Origin: Hypholoma sublateritium FD-334 SS-4
Taxonomy: Eukaryota > Basidiomycota > Agaricomycetes > Agaricales > Strophariaceae
DNA length: 64,000 nt
Assembly (NCBI GenBank): GCA_000827495.1
Contig: KN817605.1
Location: forward strand, 95,744 to 159,743
Reading direction: 5' to 3'
Shown here piece after piece: positions 49,072-61,577 of this stretch. A program made the position numbers and the translations under genes. The notes below the pieces were generated by a model. It was not told the DNA's origin and ran no database searches. It worked only from the letters and a program-made list of their open reading frames with translations. Within the stretch, counting starts at the first letter, position 1; the number at the start of each line of letters is the position of its first letter.

Positions 49072-50991
49072 ATGTCTGCTCGCACCCAAGTCGAGGCTCT
49101 TCTTACCCTTATCCGGGAGTCTGCTTTGAAAGCCTTGGACGACTACGAAACGCACGGGAAGGAAGCCCCAACCCTCGATTCTCTTCAGAAACACCCTCTC
49201 GATGAAGCCGTGAACAAGCTTGATTTCAAGAAGACGATACGGAAGCTCGAAGCCGCCTGCGACCAGCTATGCTCGACACTTGCCCCCCCAAGTCATTCCA
49301 TCATGAAGGTAGGGTATCTCGTTGAAGCTTGATACATCTATCTAACGCATGTCTTAGAGATCTCAAGACTTTGGTTGGGCTTGTTTGAGAGTCGCTGTCA
49401 AGCAACGGGTCGCCGACGTCCTTCTCAAATATCCCGATGGACGTCATGTTCAGGACTTGGCTTTGGAGGTCAATATTCAGCCCATGAAATTGGCGGCAAT
49501 CCTCAAAGTACTGGCTACAAGGCATTGTTTCCGCGAGGGTACGTCCAATCTATCTTTTTCTACAATTTATCTGTTTAGATCTAATCTCTTCAAATTTTCC
49601 AGTGACACCCGACGTTTTTGCAAACAACAGGCTATCTCTCTGTCTCGTGTCAAGCCATCCCATGTCAGCAAAGATCGACACCGCTACCTACGAGGGGCAA
49701 CTTTCTGCAGGGGTTCTCTCCGAATATCTGGTCACCCCCGAGCTCGGACATTCGATCGCAATGAACGAAGCCGCATTCCAGTACACGAAAAAGGGTACCC
49801 CACACGAACAATCTTTATTCTTCGACTGGCTGGGCCTTCCTGTGAGCTCGATTTTACCGTTCAGATACAACTATGATCCTCACAAGTCGGGCACCTGTAG
49901 GAACAAGAGGAGCGCCGAACGGTACGCAACCATCTATTCTCGTATCACAATTACTGAATCAAATTGCAGCAATTTGGCAGATCGATGATCGCTGTTAACG
50001 AGGTGCTCGGTGCTTTGGCTCCCGTCCATGGTTGTACTGATCTCCCGAACCCAATAACGCCGTACTGATTCAATTGCAGTCTACCCATGGGATCAAGTGA
50101 AGACCATCTGCGATGTTGGAGGAGGAATCGGGCACTTCTCTAAGGCGTTGCTTCAAAATACTGCCAATACCAATGTCGTACTATTCGATCTCCCAGAGAC
50201 CATTGAAGTCGCCAAGGCCGTAAGATTACTCATTAACTAACTCGAGCAGAGCTCTGATTACACTTTACATAGGACTGGAAATCTGACTTCGAAGGTCGCG
50301 TACAGTTTGCGGGGGGAAGCTTCCTCGAAGAAATCCCGGTCAAGGGCTGCGACGTTTACTATGTATGTTTTCTACAATCAAAATGTTTACCTTTCTATTC
50401 TCACTCTAGCCGGGCTACATACATAGATCAGGAATGTTCTGCATAACTGTGAGTGTAGCAAATTGCATTTCACTGAGCAAAGTCTAAAATACACCACGAT
50501 AGGGAGCGACGAAAAGGCCGTTCAGATTCTCCAAACTGTCAGGCAAGCTATGGGTCCGAATAGTCACTTGTTGCTTCGTGAGTACCCAATTCATGATCGG
50601 GGATGGTGCCTTATAAGTCCATAGACGAAGCAATTCTTCGGCATTCATGCAAGAGTGAATTCTCGCCAATGGTTGGCCTGGACGACGTAAGGCGATAATC
50701 CTAGAATAACTGTGCACTATTGATCTTCTCGTTAGGCGCCTGAGCCCTTACTTGCCAACTATGGCGAAGGACAGATAAACGTTTACCAACTGAACATGCT
50801 CATGTTAATGTGGTTTAATACCCAGGAAAGAACGCCATCTCAACTGAACAAGATAATGTGAGTTGCGCTGTAATAATATTCCTCGACGCCCTGATGTTAA
50901 TTGTTGGTTATGTAGCGAAACGGTTGGTCTGCGGTTGATCAAGGTCTACGATCTCGCTGAGATGTGCTTGCTCGAGCTCGTGCTGGCATAA
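49072..50991 (+). CDS. Class II (plant-type) SAM-dependent O-methyltransferase, 441 aa
   Basis: Twelve exons: 49072-49308, 49358-49538, 49603-49841, 49901-49921, 49970-50030, 50080-50219, 50273-50362, 50427-50448, 50503-50577, 50625-50686, 50736-50857 and 50916-50991, 441 residues. The N-terminal part is the winged-helix dimerisation domain (ACLRVAVKQRVADVLLKYPDGRHVQDLA). The SAM site is ICDVGGGIGHFSKALL (D258-G264), with VVLFDLPETIEVAKA after it. The catalytic histidine is in RNVLHNWSDEKA (H329), and LLLHEAIL follows. The family (Methyltransf_2) methylates hydroxyls of aromatic or polyketide-like metabolites. An exon of 21 nt and one of 22 nt are needed to keep frame. Substrate unknown; no biosynthetic core enzyme lies nearby. 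Confidence 0.93.
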
Positions 50992-52374
50992 TGTCCGCCT
51001 CTTCGATGATCTCGTCGCCGCAACGTAACGTGTACCATCCCGTCTCTCACCAGATTGGTTTCTCCGGCAACTAGAACTTTGTTACATGCTTGGAATGGCT
51101 TTCAACTAGCCGACAAAACCACTGTATTATATCACTGCAAACACACCAGCCAATCTATTTAATCGACATCCTTACGAGATGCATGAACAACCCTTTGGTA
51201 TGCAACTATAAGGTTCAAAACGGGGCACGGGTAGGGTCTTGGCGAGCGCTGCCCGCAGCACCTGGTTGGTAACTTGCTGGCATACTGCCTGTTTCCACAC
51301 AATCGCCTATCATGGGCTCTCGCAGTATGAAGTCGGACCCGCGTACGTGGCCCTAATCGGGACGAGACCTTGCGCAGTGGTCGCCTGTATATACGCGACT
51401 GTATGCCGAGTCGTGGGTCTCGTATGCACTCAATTATCGGAATTAGATAAGGAACATAGATCAAATGAATGTTACGCATAGGGCCACAGGATATCGGCGA
51501 TGAGGCAACAAGACTGCATTCTTACCACTTTTCAACCAGGAGGTACGCCCCAGGGTGAATACGATACACCCTGGGATATATGAAAATTCCCCTGCACTTA
51601 GGCTACATACATGGCCTCCGGCGACTATGGATTGAGCGATAATCGATAATGGTGCAATCCGTCTGGAGTTACCCGTGTCTCTATGTTTTCCAGTGATTCG
51701 GCTCACATAATTATATGGCGCGTCGGTCCTGATAAACTTTGGCGTGGTTGATGAGCGCTCTATTCGTGATGGGCGCAGTAGTAGGCTTTCAGAGCATTGA
51801 GACTACCCACGCGGTCAACAACATACTTCACAGTCTCTGAAACAAGTTTCGATACCTTGGAGGCGATACTTGAATTTCAAAGACCTTCTGTAAAGGTTAG
51901 CTACATGTTATTGTCAAATCTTGAATCAAATGTTTACTACCGTAGACATACCATCAGTCAGAAAACGCTGCTGCGTGACTCGGATGGGTAGTAAACCGGG
52001 TAAAGCGAAGAAATCGCTGGTGTGTGGGTGTGTATGGGATACGTTTTAGTCATTCAATACGAGAAGAACTTCTTTCTTTTATTTAAAGAGTCGTTTCTCG
52101 TCATATTCATAGTTGTCGACAGGGTGTGAGGCTGCGTAAAGCGCGGCCTGAGAAAAGACTAAGACTGATGTATACCGTATGTACTACACCTGCAAGCTGA
52201 ACCGTTCGAGAACCTTTATGATTCATACGTCCAAAATCGAGCATCATGCAGTGTTGAGTTACCAGTAATACTAGAAGTTGATCTCTGCTTTAATTAACCC
52301 AATGTTAGTCCGACAACCCTCACTCGAAGCTCTCCCGAAGCTTGGAAAAGAACTATCCTCATAACGTGACGACA

Positions 52375-52395
52375 CTCAGGCCTCAGGCCTCAGGC
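52375..52395. repeat. Heptamer tandem repeat, CTCAGGC unit (x3)
   Basis: Three exact CTCAGGC units, each junction making the palindrome AGGCCT, followed by a degenerate CCAGGC. Confidence 0.8.
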
Positions 52396-53456
52396 CCAGG
52401 CAGCACGACTTTCCCAACGGCTGGTTCAATGATGTTTTGCCGACCCGGTTTGCTCGAAAGTGGTTCAACCCCTTGACAAACGAAAGTGAGTTTGAAATAG
52501 CAGATGGTATTGCTGCAGCCAATGAATGTCAAGTGGATGTCAAGAGTAGGGCAGGTATGTGGAGCGTGCAGCTGTAGTTGTTCATCAAGGTGCCGCTTAC
52601 CCAGTCACGGCGGTATAGCCAGTGGTGGGAGCCTGAGGTCACCGTAGACATCGCTGATTTTTGGTGTGCTCAGTTCCCACAAGACACTTCTCATAACGAG
52701 AATCCACGGTGAAGAAACGGTAAAACGGAGTCACAAAGCGACGTAGTTGAGAGGAAGAAGCATCTTGACTGAGGTTGAGTTTAGCCTGAGATTATCTCGG
52801 TCTCCAACTGTCCGGATGAGCAAACTCTCGCATGTGCGACAGTGACTGTAAGCTTCCTTGGCGGGGGGAGGAAACCACTAAGAGCGATCACACAAGGGTG
52901 AAGAGGACCAAGTTCTGGGTTTCGAAGGACTAGCACGACGAGCAACAGTCAAGCAACAGTAAAAGGTAAACTACGGAATGAACTACTGCGTCCGGACTCC
53001 GAGATCAACGCGGACGACTTTTGTGTCACGTGACGTTCCCACGCATCGCGTCGCGCCGTTAATTTCAACACAGTGAGAGCTTCAAGCTTCAAGTTTGATT
53101 CAGCTTTCTCAGGCTGTTGAACTTTCTTCTGAAACTCACTCTGAGTCGGCATAACCGAGTCAATCTCATTATTATATAAAAGTGTTTCAAACTCCAATAA
53201 GTTAATAAGCTTCAGTTCTCAGCTCTCAGCGCTTGTTCTGTCAGAATACGGAGATTTAAGGCTGTTTCTTCACAGGCAAAACAGGAAACTCGATCTCATC
53301 GGACGTTATTTGTATACTACGGCTACGTTCTGAGCAGAATTTGCCAACTTGTTGTTGGCATCGGTGGTTCCTAGGCCGACTCTTCATATCTTGCCGACCA
53401 AAATAATATCTGAATTTTGAACTCAATGGTTCATAGCTTTCCTGGATATCTTATCG

Positions 53457-53475
53457 CTCAGCGCTCAGCGCTCAG
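53457..53475. repeat. Heptamer tandem repeat, CTCAGCG unit
   Basis: The 19 bases equal those at 34632-34650, about 19 kb away. Each junction makes the palindrome AGCGCT. Confidence 0.8.
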
Positions 53476-54071
53476 CCTTTAGCTAAGTATGACAACTCAT
53501 AGCATGCTATCCCCCATATATTTTTTCCAGTGGGCAAGAGTTCTGAATCAAAGAGATTCACTACGTAATACTCCAGCGCCCACAAATGTCACTGCCTGTC
53601 AGATCAGATGCTGTTCTGGGATTGTGGCAGAGATACTTACAATCCACTGTGTGCCAGAATGAGGTCGCATCGTTGATCCGAGACAAAGGCTGCAGACCTT
53701 GATTTTACCACCTTATGCATTATTATAGGCCCTTTCTCCGATCAAGTCCAGATTAAGTATCATAAAAAAGGTGTACAATACCGGTACGCCCGAGTTAGTG
53801 CAGTGCAATGATTGCGACCATGGCACAACCGCTATCGGATTTTAGTGTGCACGACAGCGACGTGCAACTCTGTTCTCACCACGCATAAATAAAATACATC
53901 GTAATCCGAGCGACGGTGGGCATGGCTCCGGAGCCTGCCATGCCGCGCCTACCCATATATCATTACACAATTAAATCATTATAGCAGGCGTTAAACCTGC
54001 TGTCTGCGTGTATCATTAGGGACTACGAGGGAACTGGGGGAAAAAAAGGAGTGAGAGTTGATAATCATCAC

Positions 54072-55471
54072 TTACATGGCTATAATGTACGTACTTCGAT
54101 ATGAGAAGTTCTGTCTCCCAGGGCAGGTACCGTTTTTTGGAACCGTAAGGCGGAGATTTGTCGAACACAATCCCGTGTGTCGCAGACTACATACACAGTC
54201 AGTAAAGATTTCAACTTGAAAAACATTAGTTGTGGTGGGCTCTAGCACTGACTGACCTCCAGTCACAAATTGTGCACGGTTATTAAAGACGACAAGCACC
54301 GTATTTGCGTATAGTTTGGCAGAAATAAAGGAAGGTACGACGAAGTATATCCGTCTTGGTGCAGCAAAAAACAGAATAAGATTGGCTATCGTCACAATGG
54401 CTGGATAGGAAACCGCATGAGCATCCACTTTGTTCAGGGGACATATAATTCGGTGCTTACCTGTCACAGTGCCAGTTTCTAGTGCCAACCGTATTCCCCG
54501 CGACACGTGAGAGTGTGTTCGAAACACATCGTCCCTACTGAACAGCTATTCCAGACCATCATTCAATGCCGAATATTTATTGATTCAATACAGAAAGCTT
54601 ACATAGAACCCCATAGACGCGGCGATGAGTAAATCACAGACAGCAGCGGCGACATGCCATATCTTTTGCAAAAACATGTATATGTTTACCGATTTCCCAA
54701 ATGAAAAGATCAAGGCGTACCATGATTTCAACACCTGCTCTGGCGTATAGAAGGGTGTATGTACGAAATTGTAGGTCCTTTGTACCAGCCAGAATCCCTG
54801 CGATTGCTTGTATTGCTGAGGCCTTGATATTATCAAATTCATTTCCTGAAGTATAATTGGATGTGATCTGGAAACGTACCATAAGAATAACGCTGGATAT
54901 CCAATAGGATCTCTCAAACGCCACATAGATTCGGTACGCAAAAAAAACCTGTACAATGAAGCTTACTGAAAGTTGCCTGAGCTACTTCCAGAACAGAATG
55001 CATCTGCATTGGCCTACCTATCGACGTTATGTAGGGAACACTGAGCCACTCCAAGTGTGAGTTTAGAAGGCCGTCTACGTCGCCGTATCCTTTTGCAAAG
55101 GTTATAAAACCGTCTCGTAATAGTAGGATCGATTGAAGTGTATTGAGGAGGAAGAGACCGTAGACTAAGGCCTTGGTCTTCGAATGGTCCCTATTGTATG
55201 AAAGCGAATACGTGACTTTTTTATTCAGCGAGGGAAGTAGTTCAGTTAGATGAAGTTGCTCACTAATTTGCCCCGCAAGAATTCCGTAGAGTCCTAGATT
55301 CAATAATATGCCTAAGTACTGAAGCAGAAAATTCAGTGGAAGTCAATATCCTGTACAAGGGTCGCACAAGGGGTCCAGCACTGGGCAACAATAAGGATCA
55401 GTGTTATAATGGGAACCAAGAAGCGTTGTGAAAGTCTACATCATCTCAATATGTGCACCATCTTCTGTCAT
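54072..55471 (-). CDS. DUF6534 multi-spanning membrane protein 3, 319 aa
   Basis: Nine exons (minus): 55471-55440, 55380-55368, 55318-55264, 55215-55018, 54965-54880, 54822-54721, 54662-54603, 54545-54461 and 54400-54072, 319 residues. N-terminus MTEDGAHIEMIAGPL, then YLGILLNLGLYGILAGQI, LVYGLFLLNTLQSILLLRDGF and VSFIVQVFFAYRIYVAFERS. WHVAAAVCDLLIAASMGFYLFSRDD and a last helix before YANTVLVVFNNRAQF complete the pattern. Exon sizes 32, 13, 55, 198, 86, 102 and 60 nt equal those of copy 2. The next exon is 3 nt shorter (85 vs 88), a one-codon deletion. The tail is shorter and different, and an extra 3' intron with donor TGT|GTATGT near 54182 cannot be excluded. Function unknown. Confidence 0.85.
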
Positions 55472-56328
55472 CGCGCAAAGGAGTGTTGAATAGGGAAAGA
55501 ACGACCAAGCAGTGGTTTGGCCGAAGCTGTACTTCACTGCAGTATATATGGATTTTGAGCCCGTCGTTTCCCAAGCACTGTAAGTAAAATCAGATCAATC
55601 ACCAGATCACGCAATCAAAGACACAGATGCAGCAGATATGGCAGGATCTCGCATGGTACAACTTTAGACATCAGGAATGCTCGGCCTCGATATCAATGCG
55701 TACTGGAGGCCATAATTGAGGACCGCGGTAACAGATTTATAGCTACCAGCCACTTGCATGGTATCCAGAATATCCCGAAGGATACTAGATAGGTGAAGAT
55801 TGTTGCAGATCAAGCGTCAATAAGTTATAGCTAGTTAAATACAAAGGTGAGTCTTGCGGGACACATCTACACCGGAATGCCTTCACGACGTTTGTTGACG
55901 GTACGCTGCGTAGAATTCATAATGATATATTTGTTTCATTGAGCTTTTCCGATGATCTGTCGGATCAGACCTTCAAAAGAGCCTTCGCAGAGCAGCTAAG
56001 GACATAGCCATAACCCAATGTGCTCGGCGGTATCAGCATGTAGTTGTCGTTGATGTGTGCGACAGCAAATACCGGCGTGTAGGAGAACTGAAGGATAAAT
56101 CCTTACCCCCTCTTGTGTCGCAAAAGCTTGATTGAAAGAATGATAATTATCGGACACGATCACCTGGGCTGACTGTCCGCATGCTTCTTGATGGCATAAA
56201 TAGAATCACGACTACACTGCCTGAGGGTCGAAGAATAGATTCATATGACAAGGAACTTAAGCTGCATAAATATAGATGTAAACCGGATGACGCGGCCTAA
56301 GCCATTGAACTGAAATACCTGATCAAAA
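55472..56328. other. Intergenic gap
   Basis: About 860 bp upstream of DUF6534-3 and downstream of the second questin oxidase-like gene. Nothing recognised except a TATA-like run near 55545. Confidence 0.45.
55543..55549 (-). promoter_or_regulatory. TATA-like element of DUF6534-3
   Basis: ATATATA about 75 bp upstream of the ATG at 55471 on the minus strand. Assigned by position only. Confidence 0.4.
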
Positions 56329-58004
56329 TTACAACTTGGACGGGAGATCGAAGAATCCCGACATATCCCATGCACCCGGTGCCTGGCCTTCTCGAACCCA
56401 CCCGAGTCTGGAGAGCGTCAACCCCGCTGCTCTGATGAACAGAGTACCGTCGATCAATTCGGCATCTTTGAGTTCCGTGTTTTTGAACGTTCCAGCTGGA
56501 GTAAGGCCAAAGTGTATAGCGTACTCGCTCAGCGATCTCTGGAGCTTTGGCAAGTGGTCGTCGGGGTGCGCCAGTGTGGATTGAATGATGGGAAGCCAGC
56601 CGTTCGGCGTTACTGCTTCCGGTGCGGAGGGAGAGGGGTTAACACCTTCGTGCGGGGTTGGATGCGGTCCAGGCGCAGAAGGACGGGCAGTGTCCGGGTC
56701 ACTGAAGAAACCGGCGATGTCAAGCTGGGGACGACCACGTCCGATGAACCACCCAAGGCAGGCAGCAAAATAGCTACGTAGAAGTGCGACCTGAGAATAA
56801 CGAGGCACCTCTGCGAATACTTCAGACAAGAAGAGAGAAGACGTGACGATGTGCATCCTAAAATACATTGAACGCGCGGTCGAGTTGAGCAAACAGAAGA
56901 CCTACAAGAAGAAATCTGCGTTGAATTGTTCCTTGTTCACAGCGCCGCCCACACCGTAGAGAAGGGTGTTCACCCATAATAGTTCCTGCACCTTTTTCTC
57001 CAGATTGCCATCCAGAGTCCATTGGTCGACATATTTGACGATAGCGTCGCCGTAGGTTTCAATCAATTCGGGAAAGAAGTTCACTTGGGGAGGTGGTTTT
57101 TTAAATCCACCTAACTCGGGATCCTTGAGGACACGTGCGAGGATACTGAATGCATGGATGTCGGGAGTGGAACCTTTATTTGTGAAACCAACGACCTCCG
57201 TAAATCGTGATACCAAGCCGGCGCTCGGAAGTTCGAACCATCGAGATGGTGCCACCTTGCTGGATGTGCTTTTGTGGACTACCGTTTGGGCAAAGCCTAC
57301 ATGGGTGTCAGAATGTAGGAATGAGTACGGCCGAAGAAGACATCACCTTCAGCAAAGATCCCAGGTAAAGTGAATTCCACCCCGAAGCCAATGTGGATCA
57401 TCGGGTGAAGTAAGCCTTCCAAGAATCTGGTGGCCATTTCGGGCTGACGTTCTGCACCTTTGATGTAATTTGCGTCAGGAGAAAATATGTATTCATCGAA
57501 CATTTTCGAAAATGATTTTGTTTTCAATTCGGCCTCAAAAAACCGCAGGTATGCTTGATAGTAGCTATGCTTAGAATTAGATATATGATAATCTGAAAAG
57601 TATGTTGGCGTACGTCTCATCTCCAAGATGATCTTTCCAAGTTGTAATTGTAATGGGTCCGGGCGATTCGAATGCGGGGCGTTGGTAGCTCGAGTTCTCT
57701 TCATAAGAAGCCTTCACGATAGCGGGATCCGCTCCGAGGGCCCAAAGAGTCAACGCGGCGTGCGCTGTATGGCTAGAAGATATTGGGAGACAATTATGCT
57801 CAAAGTGAATGAAACGCACTTGTGGAAGCCCTTGTCATTGAAGAATATATGCCAGCGCGTGTGATTATCCGTCAGCACCTCTCGCAAGGTCGTTGTGGAA
57901 GCCACCGACACCCCCGGCCTTGATTTGGGTAGAACAAGGTCTCTGTTGGGTGCGCCATGTCGACTGGGGACAGGAAAGAGGTTGTCGTCTATGACTGTAG
58001 TCAT
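56329..58004 (-). CDS. Questin oxidase-like / AflY-type oxidoreductase, second copy, 493 aa
   Basis: Exons (minus): 58004-57820, 57772-57614, 57564-57347, 57296-56906 and 56857-56329; frame kept, 493 residues, near the usual family size. Same landmarks as the copy at 18591-20703: DNHTRWHIFFNDKGFHNHTAHAALTLWALGAD, LEGLLHPMIHIGFGVEFTLPGIFAEG and ADFFLMHIVTSSLFLSEV. The ending LIDGTLFIRAAGLTLSRLGWV also matches. Exon 2 is 159 nt in both copies, and the intron positions in HN/HA and EG are shared. This copy has one more intron (after DFFL). It lacks the 26-residue duplication and acidic tail of the other. The family cleaves anthraquinone-type rings; the substrate here is unknown. Confidence 0.9.
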
Positions 58005-58952
58005 ATTTGAGGATGAGAGTACGAAGGTGTCCTTCTATACACCAGAAATGGAGTGCTATTTATCAGAATCATGGCTAGTCAGGTGCCTGCAACACATTGA
58101 ATTGCGGTTCCCACCTGAGACAGATTTGACGACTTCGAATCCCTACCGTGGAGTGTAAGTCATATGCCCTCCTCTTCTCCACCCTACGAGGCAGTCGGGA
58201 GAGCTTCTCGGTCACGGCGATGGATGTGTTGGGGCAAGCCGTGATGCGGCGTCACCATACTGAGGATCTTTGTCAATTAAGTGCACTTGACACGCATAAC
58301 GGTAGTCTTACACACGATGGGTACTTGAACTATGGCCACACGTTTCGGAGTGAACGAGTGCGAATACAACGTAATCTTGATGATGGCCATGGTAGCAGGT
58401 AATTATTCGACAGGTTCGTCATCCGCGATGAGTGCAGAAAGCCAAAAAAGTGGCCTCTAGTCGACGACTTGGTTGTACCTTGTAACGGCGTAGAGAGATT
58501 TGCTTAATGATTAAATGTTATTGAGTCTTGAGTCCAACGTTGATGATACTCGTCGGATATTGCCGGCACGGCGTCGCCACACGCACGGTGCGGAAGTTGA
58601 AATGTTCAAAACTCTTTTAAGTTTGTAACTGTCAACTGAGGGTCTACTTGGGGCCTATTACCCATCGCCCTGGTTCGCGTCGACAATGGGTACCGAGTAC
58701 TGAATACTCTCATTGGCTCATACTCACCTAAAGGAAGGGGGTGGCCTGCGGAAGAAGACGTCGGTGTGTATCAGGGACTGTTCGGCCTGGCGATGAGAGT
58801 TAATTGGACCACGCTGGGAACATGCGTTAATATAAAAGACGGTACGACCATTGCTACTCCTCCCTCTTTCCCGGATTTCTTATAGGACTCGGGTTTGCTG
58901 ATCCTATAGCGGAATATCTTATCTTCATATATTTGCCTTGGCTACTCGCGGC
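58005..58952. other. Divergent promoter region
   Basis: About 950 bp between the questin oxidase-like gene (-) and the F-box gene (+). No gene seen. Confidence 0.5.
58831..58838 (+). promoter_or_regulatory. TATA box of the second F-box gene
   Basis: TATAAAAG about 115 bp upstream of the ATG at 58953, a near-consensus core element. Confidence 0.5.
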
Positions 58953-60479
58953 ATGCCTTGCGAATTTTGCCAACCAGCAACTGCCAGCTCCGCGTCGTTG
59001 AGTAAAGCCCCAGCTCAGAATGCTTCCTCTGTGAGAGTTCCAATCCGATACGGTACGCCCAACCTAACAATTCAGCAGGATACCGTGGCAGGTCTGGAAG
59101 CAGAAATCACATCGGTGGAGAGTGCGATGGAGATGCTTGTTCAGCGACGCACGACGTTAAGAAGAAAAATCAACGCACTGTCACCGACAGCTCAACTCCC
59201 CGCAGAAATTCTCACGGAAATCTTCCGACTTGTCTGCCAACGTACTGAGGACGACGCACGGCTAATAACGCCCCTTCTATTTGGTGGCATCTGCAAGGAA
59301 TGGCGAGACATAGCCTGGTCGACCCCCCTTCTATGGAACACAATATGCCTTCACCTATCTCGTACCATGCATGGGTCACGGGTCCAACTTCTTCGAGAAT
59401 GGCTTCTGAGGGCGAACACATCACCGCTCTATATCAAACTCACATCTGACAACGAAGACGACGCCACGTTTTGTTCCCTTCATACCATTATGGATACCCT
59501 CGTGGCTCGGTCGACGTATTGGTACAGTCTCGACTGTCTACTTCCTTTTCAATGTCACAACCTTCTCAGGGATCACCATTTTCCAATGTTGACGTCAGTG
59601 TCCGTCCATCCCCCGAAAGGCACCATATCGACCTTCAGCGAGCCTCCGAACATGTTCCTCTCTGCCCCAAAACTTTTCGACGTCGACCTATCGGGGTATA
59701 ACTTCCCCGCTATAGTGCTCCCCTGGGGGCAATTGCGACGGTTCAAGACGCAATTCTTGACGGTCGCTGAATGTCTGAAGGTTTTGCGCCGATCGCCAAA
59801 CCTCAAGGAATGCCGTCTAGAAAGTGTCTACTCCCCGGAGATTATCGCATCCCCTGTTTCCGAAACTCTATATTCCGCCTTGGAGATCCTCGACGTGTCC
59901 CTCATCAAAGGCTCGGCCATTTCCCTTCTCGATAATGTTACACTCCCTGCACTCCGTGAGCTTCGCGTAAACTACAGCGGCGTTGGCGGGCTCCTCATGT
60001 CGGCCATACGCTCGCTCTTCCTGCGCTCAGGTTGCGATCTGCGGCGACTCTGCATCGAGAAACACAATTTCCACACCGACGACCTTATTTTCTGCCTGAA
60101 GACAATCCCGTCGCTTACGCATCTCCGCCTGTTTTCTTCGGGCGATGTCACGCACACCTCCATGGGGCTCACGGAAAATATGGTATCCATGCTGGACCCG
60201 TCCCGCCATGCCTCGCCGCTGCTCCCTAATTTGACGTCGCTCGAGTACCGCGGGCGCGTGTTCTGTGGCTTGCCCGCAATCTTGGCGTTGGCGGAAAGCA
60301 GGCACTGCTTCGTAGCGGAACACGCGAAAGGGGCCCTCGCGCTCCCCGGTTTATGTATGCTTGAAATCACGTCAACCGCACAATACGACGTACCGCGGGA
60401 GGCTCAGGAAACGATAGCCCGGCTTCGTGCGGCGGGGATGGCGATCTCCGTTTGCTCCATTACTGGGGATCTATCATGA
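58953..60479 (+). CDS. F-box/LRR-like protein, 508 aa
   Basis: A single exon. It begins MPCEFCQPATAS. A coiled-coil-like helix follows (about 45-75, VAGLEAEITSVES and onward). The F-box comes next: LSPTAQLPAEILTEIFRLVCQ, then GGICKEWRDIAWSTPLLWNTI. This coiled-coil plus F-box plus LRR order is common in Agaricomycete F-box expansions. The remaining ~370 residues carry LRR-like hydrophobic repeats. It probably acts as an SCF ubiquitin ligase adaptor; substrate unknown. I chose the first ATG; the open frame extends 15 bases upstream without an ATG. It is related in layout to the gene at 11592-13157 but lacks that gene's acidic N-terminus. Confidence 0.85.
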   Translation: MPCEFCQPATASSASLSKAPAQNASSVRVPIRYGTPNLTIQQDTVAGLEAEITSVESAMEMLVQRRTTLRRKINALSPTAQLPAEILTEIFRLVCQRTEDDARLITPLLFGGICKEWRDIAWSTPLLWNTICLHLSRTMHGSRVQLLREWLLRANTSPLYIKLTSDNEDDATFCSLHTIMDTLVARSTYWYSLDCLLPFQCHNLLRDHHFPMLTSVSVHPPKGTISTFSEPPNMFLSAPKLFDVDLSGYNFPAIVLPWGQLRRFKTQFLTVAECLKVLRRSPNLKECRLESVYSPEIIASPVSETLYSALEILDVSLIKGSAISLLDNVTLPALRELRVNYSGVGGLLMSAIRSLFLRSGCDLRRLCIEKHNFHTDDLIFCLKTIPSLTHLRLFSSGDVTHTSMGLTENMVSMLDPSRHASPLLPNLTSLEYRGRVFCGLPAILALAESRHCFVAEHAKGALALPGLCMLEITSTAQYDVPREAQETIARLRAAGMAISVCSITGDLS

Positions 60480-61577
60480 GCTACGGTGAGTTCTTATTTT
60501 TAATGTGTATATTTTCATCGGCGTGACAACTCCCAAAAACTTCCAGCTTTTTTTGCTCTTGGATGTAAATATACCCCGCGCTTGGAACGTTACTCATGGA
60601 GGAGTGGTATCCTTCTTTCGCTCCACCATGCATAGGTAGCAGTAGCGCAGTTCTCACCAGCTCCGGTGGCCAGACCTCTCAAATGATAAGATTAATCGCT
60701 CCATCCAGCTGTCCCGAATTCGCGGACGTCCTAGCCACTCGGAGGCTTGATTCTTGAATGAATAACCCGAAAGACTGACTCCCAGAGAACAAAAGAGAAT
60801 ATCCGACACGTCAATTTCTATTGCAAAGGGCAGCGTGTGCATGTAAAGACTGCGTCACTTGGCATCCTAGCCTATCCTAGCTTGATGTCTGGGCCAGTAT
60901 TTGGAACCTGTTGGAACCTGAGTCAAACCTTTACGACATATATTGCGCCACAGCGACTCCGCGCAGCTTACAAATCATCGTGTGAACCAACTTTGAGATG
61001 TTAAAAATAGATCTACGTGTGTTCACCTTTCCTATTCTGCTTTTGTTCGCTTGGTCAGAGGAAGATACAGAGAAAAAAGCGGAACAGAAAAAAATAGAGT
61101 ATCTAAAATTTCAGAGTTATTTTAGAAGAAAGCTGTAGAGATTTCTGACTGTTCAAAGTCGAAAAGGGGAAGAAGCTGACAAGGAAATAATAGAACGGGC
61201 CAAAATTCAGCTAATAAATCAAACAAACTCCAAACAAGCTCTTTGATCTTTCCAGCTTCCTGCGCAGCAAACACCATAACAGTAGACTTTTAACAACTCA
61301 TTGACGCACATTGACTTTCCCTGGTTTTTCGACACTCACAGAGATCTCTGTCTATCTGACTCTACTTATCATGACGTTAAGCGCGCTTGTTTTCTGACAA
61401 CCGCTAAGCTAGATCTGATTGAAGCCAAACGGGAAAGGATTATCCATCACCGATGTGGTCCTGATCGTTGCTGATTACCGCTTATTTAAAATATATATCG
61501 TGCTGGAAAGCTACTCAATTCAGAGTCTTTACCGTCACACCCACTTCGAATCCTGAATCTTACACCCGCCGGTCGAT
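60480..61577. other. Intergenic, about 1.1 kb, no supported gene
   Basis: Between two tandem plus-strand genes. AT-rich, with AAATATATATC near 61490, ~85 bp before the next ATG, as a possible TATA element. Confidence 0.5.

Larger units (their letters stand above)
50992..54071. other. Intergenic, about 3 kb, no supported gene
   Basis: Between convergent O-methyltransferase (+) and DUF6534-3 (-). Holds several short heptamer repeats: CTCAGGC near 52375, CTTCAAG near 53083 and CTCAGCG at 53457. Open frames are short; the one at 52949-53197 (minus) shows no motif. Confidence 0.5.

Noticed and set aside
53083..53197. Minus-strand frame 52949-53197 as a short helical protein.
   Set aside because: Its middle is encoded by the CTTCAAG repeat region, and nothing else supports coding.
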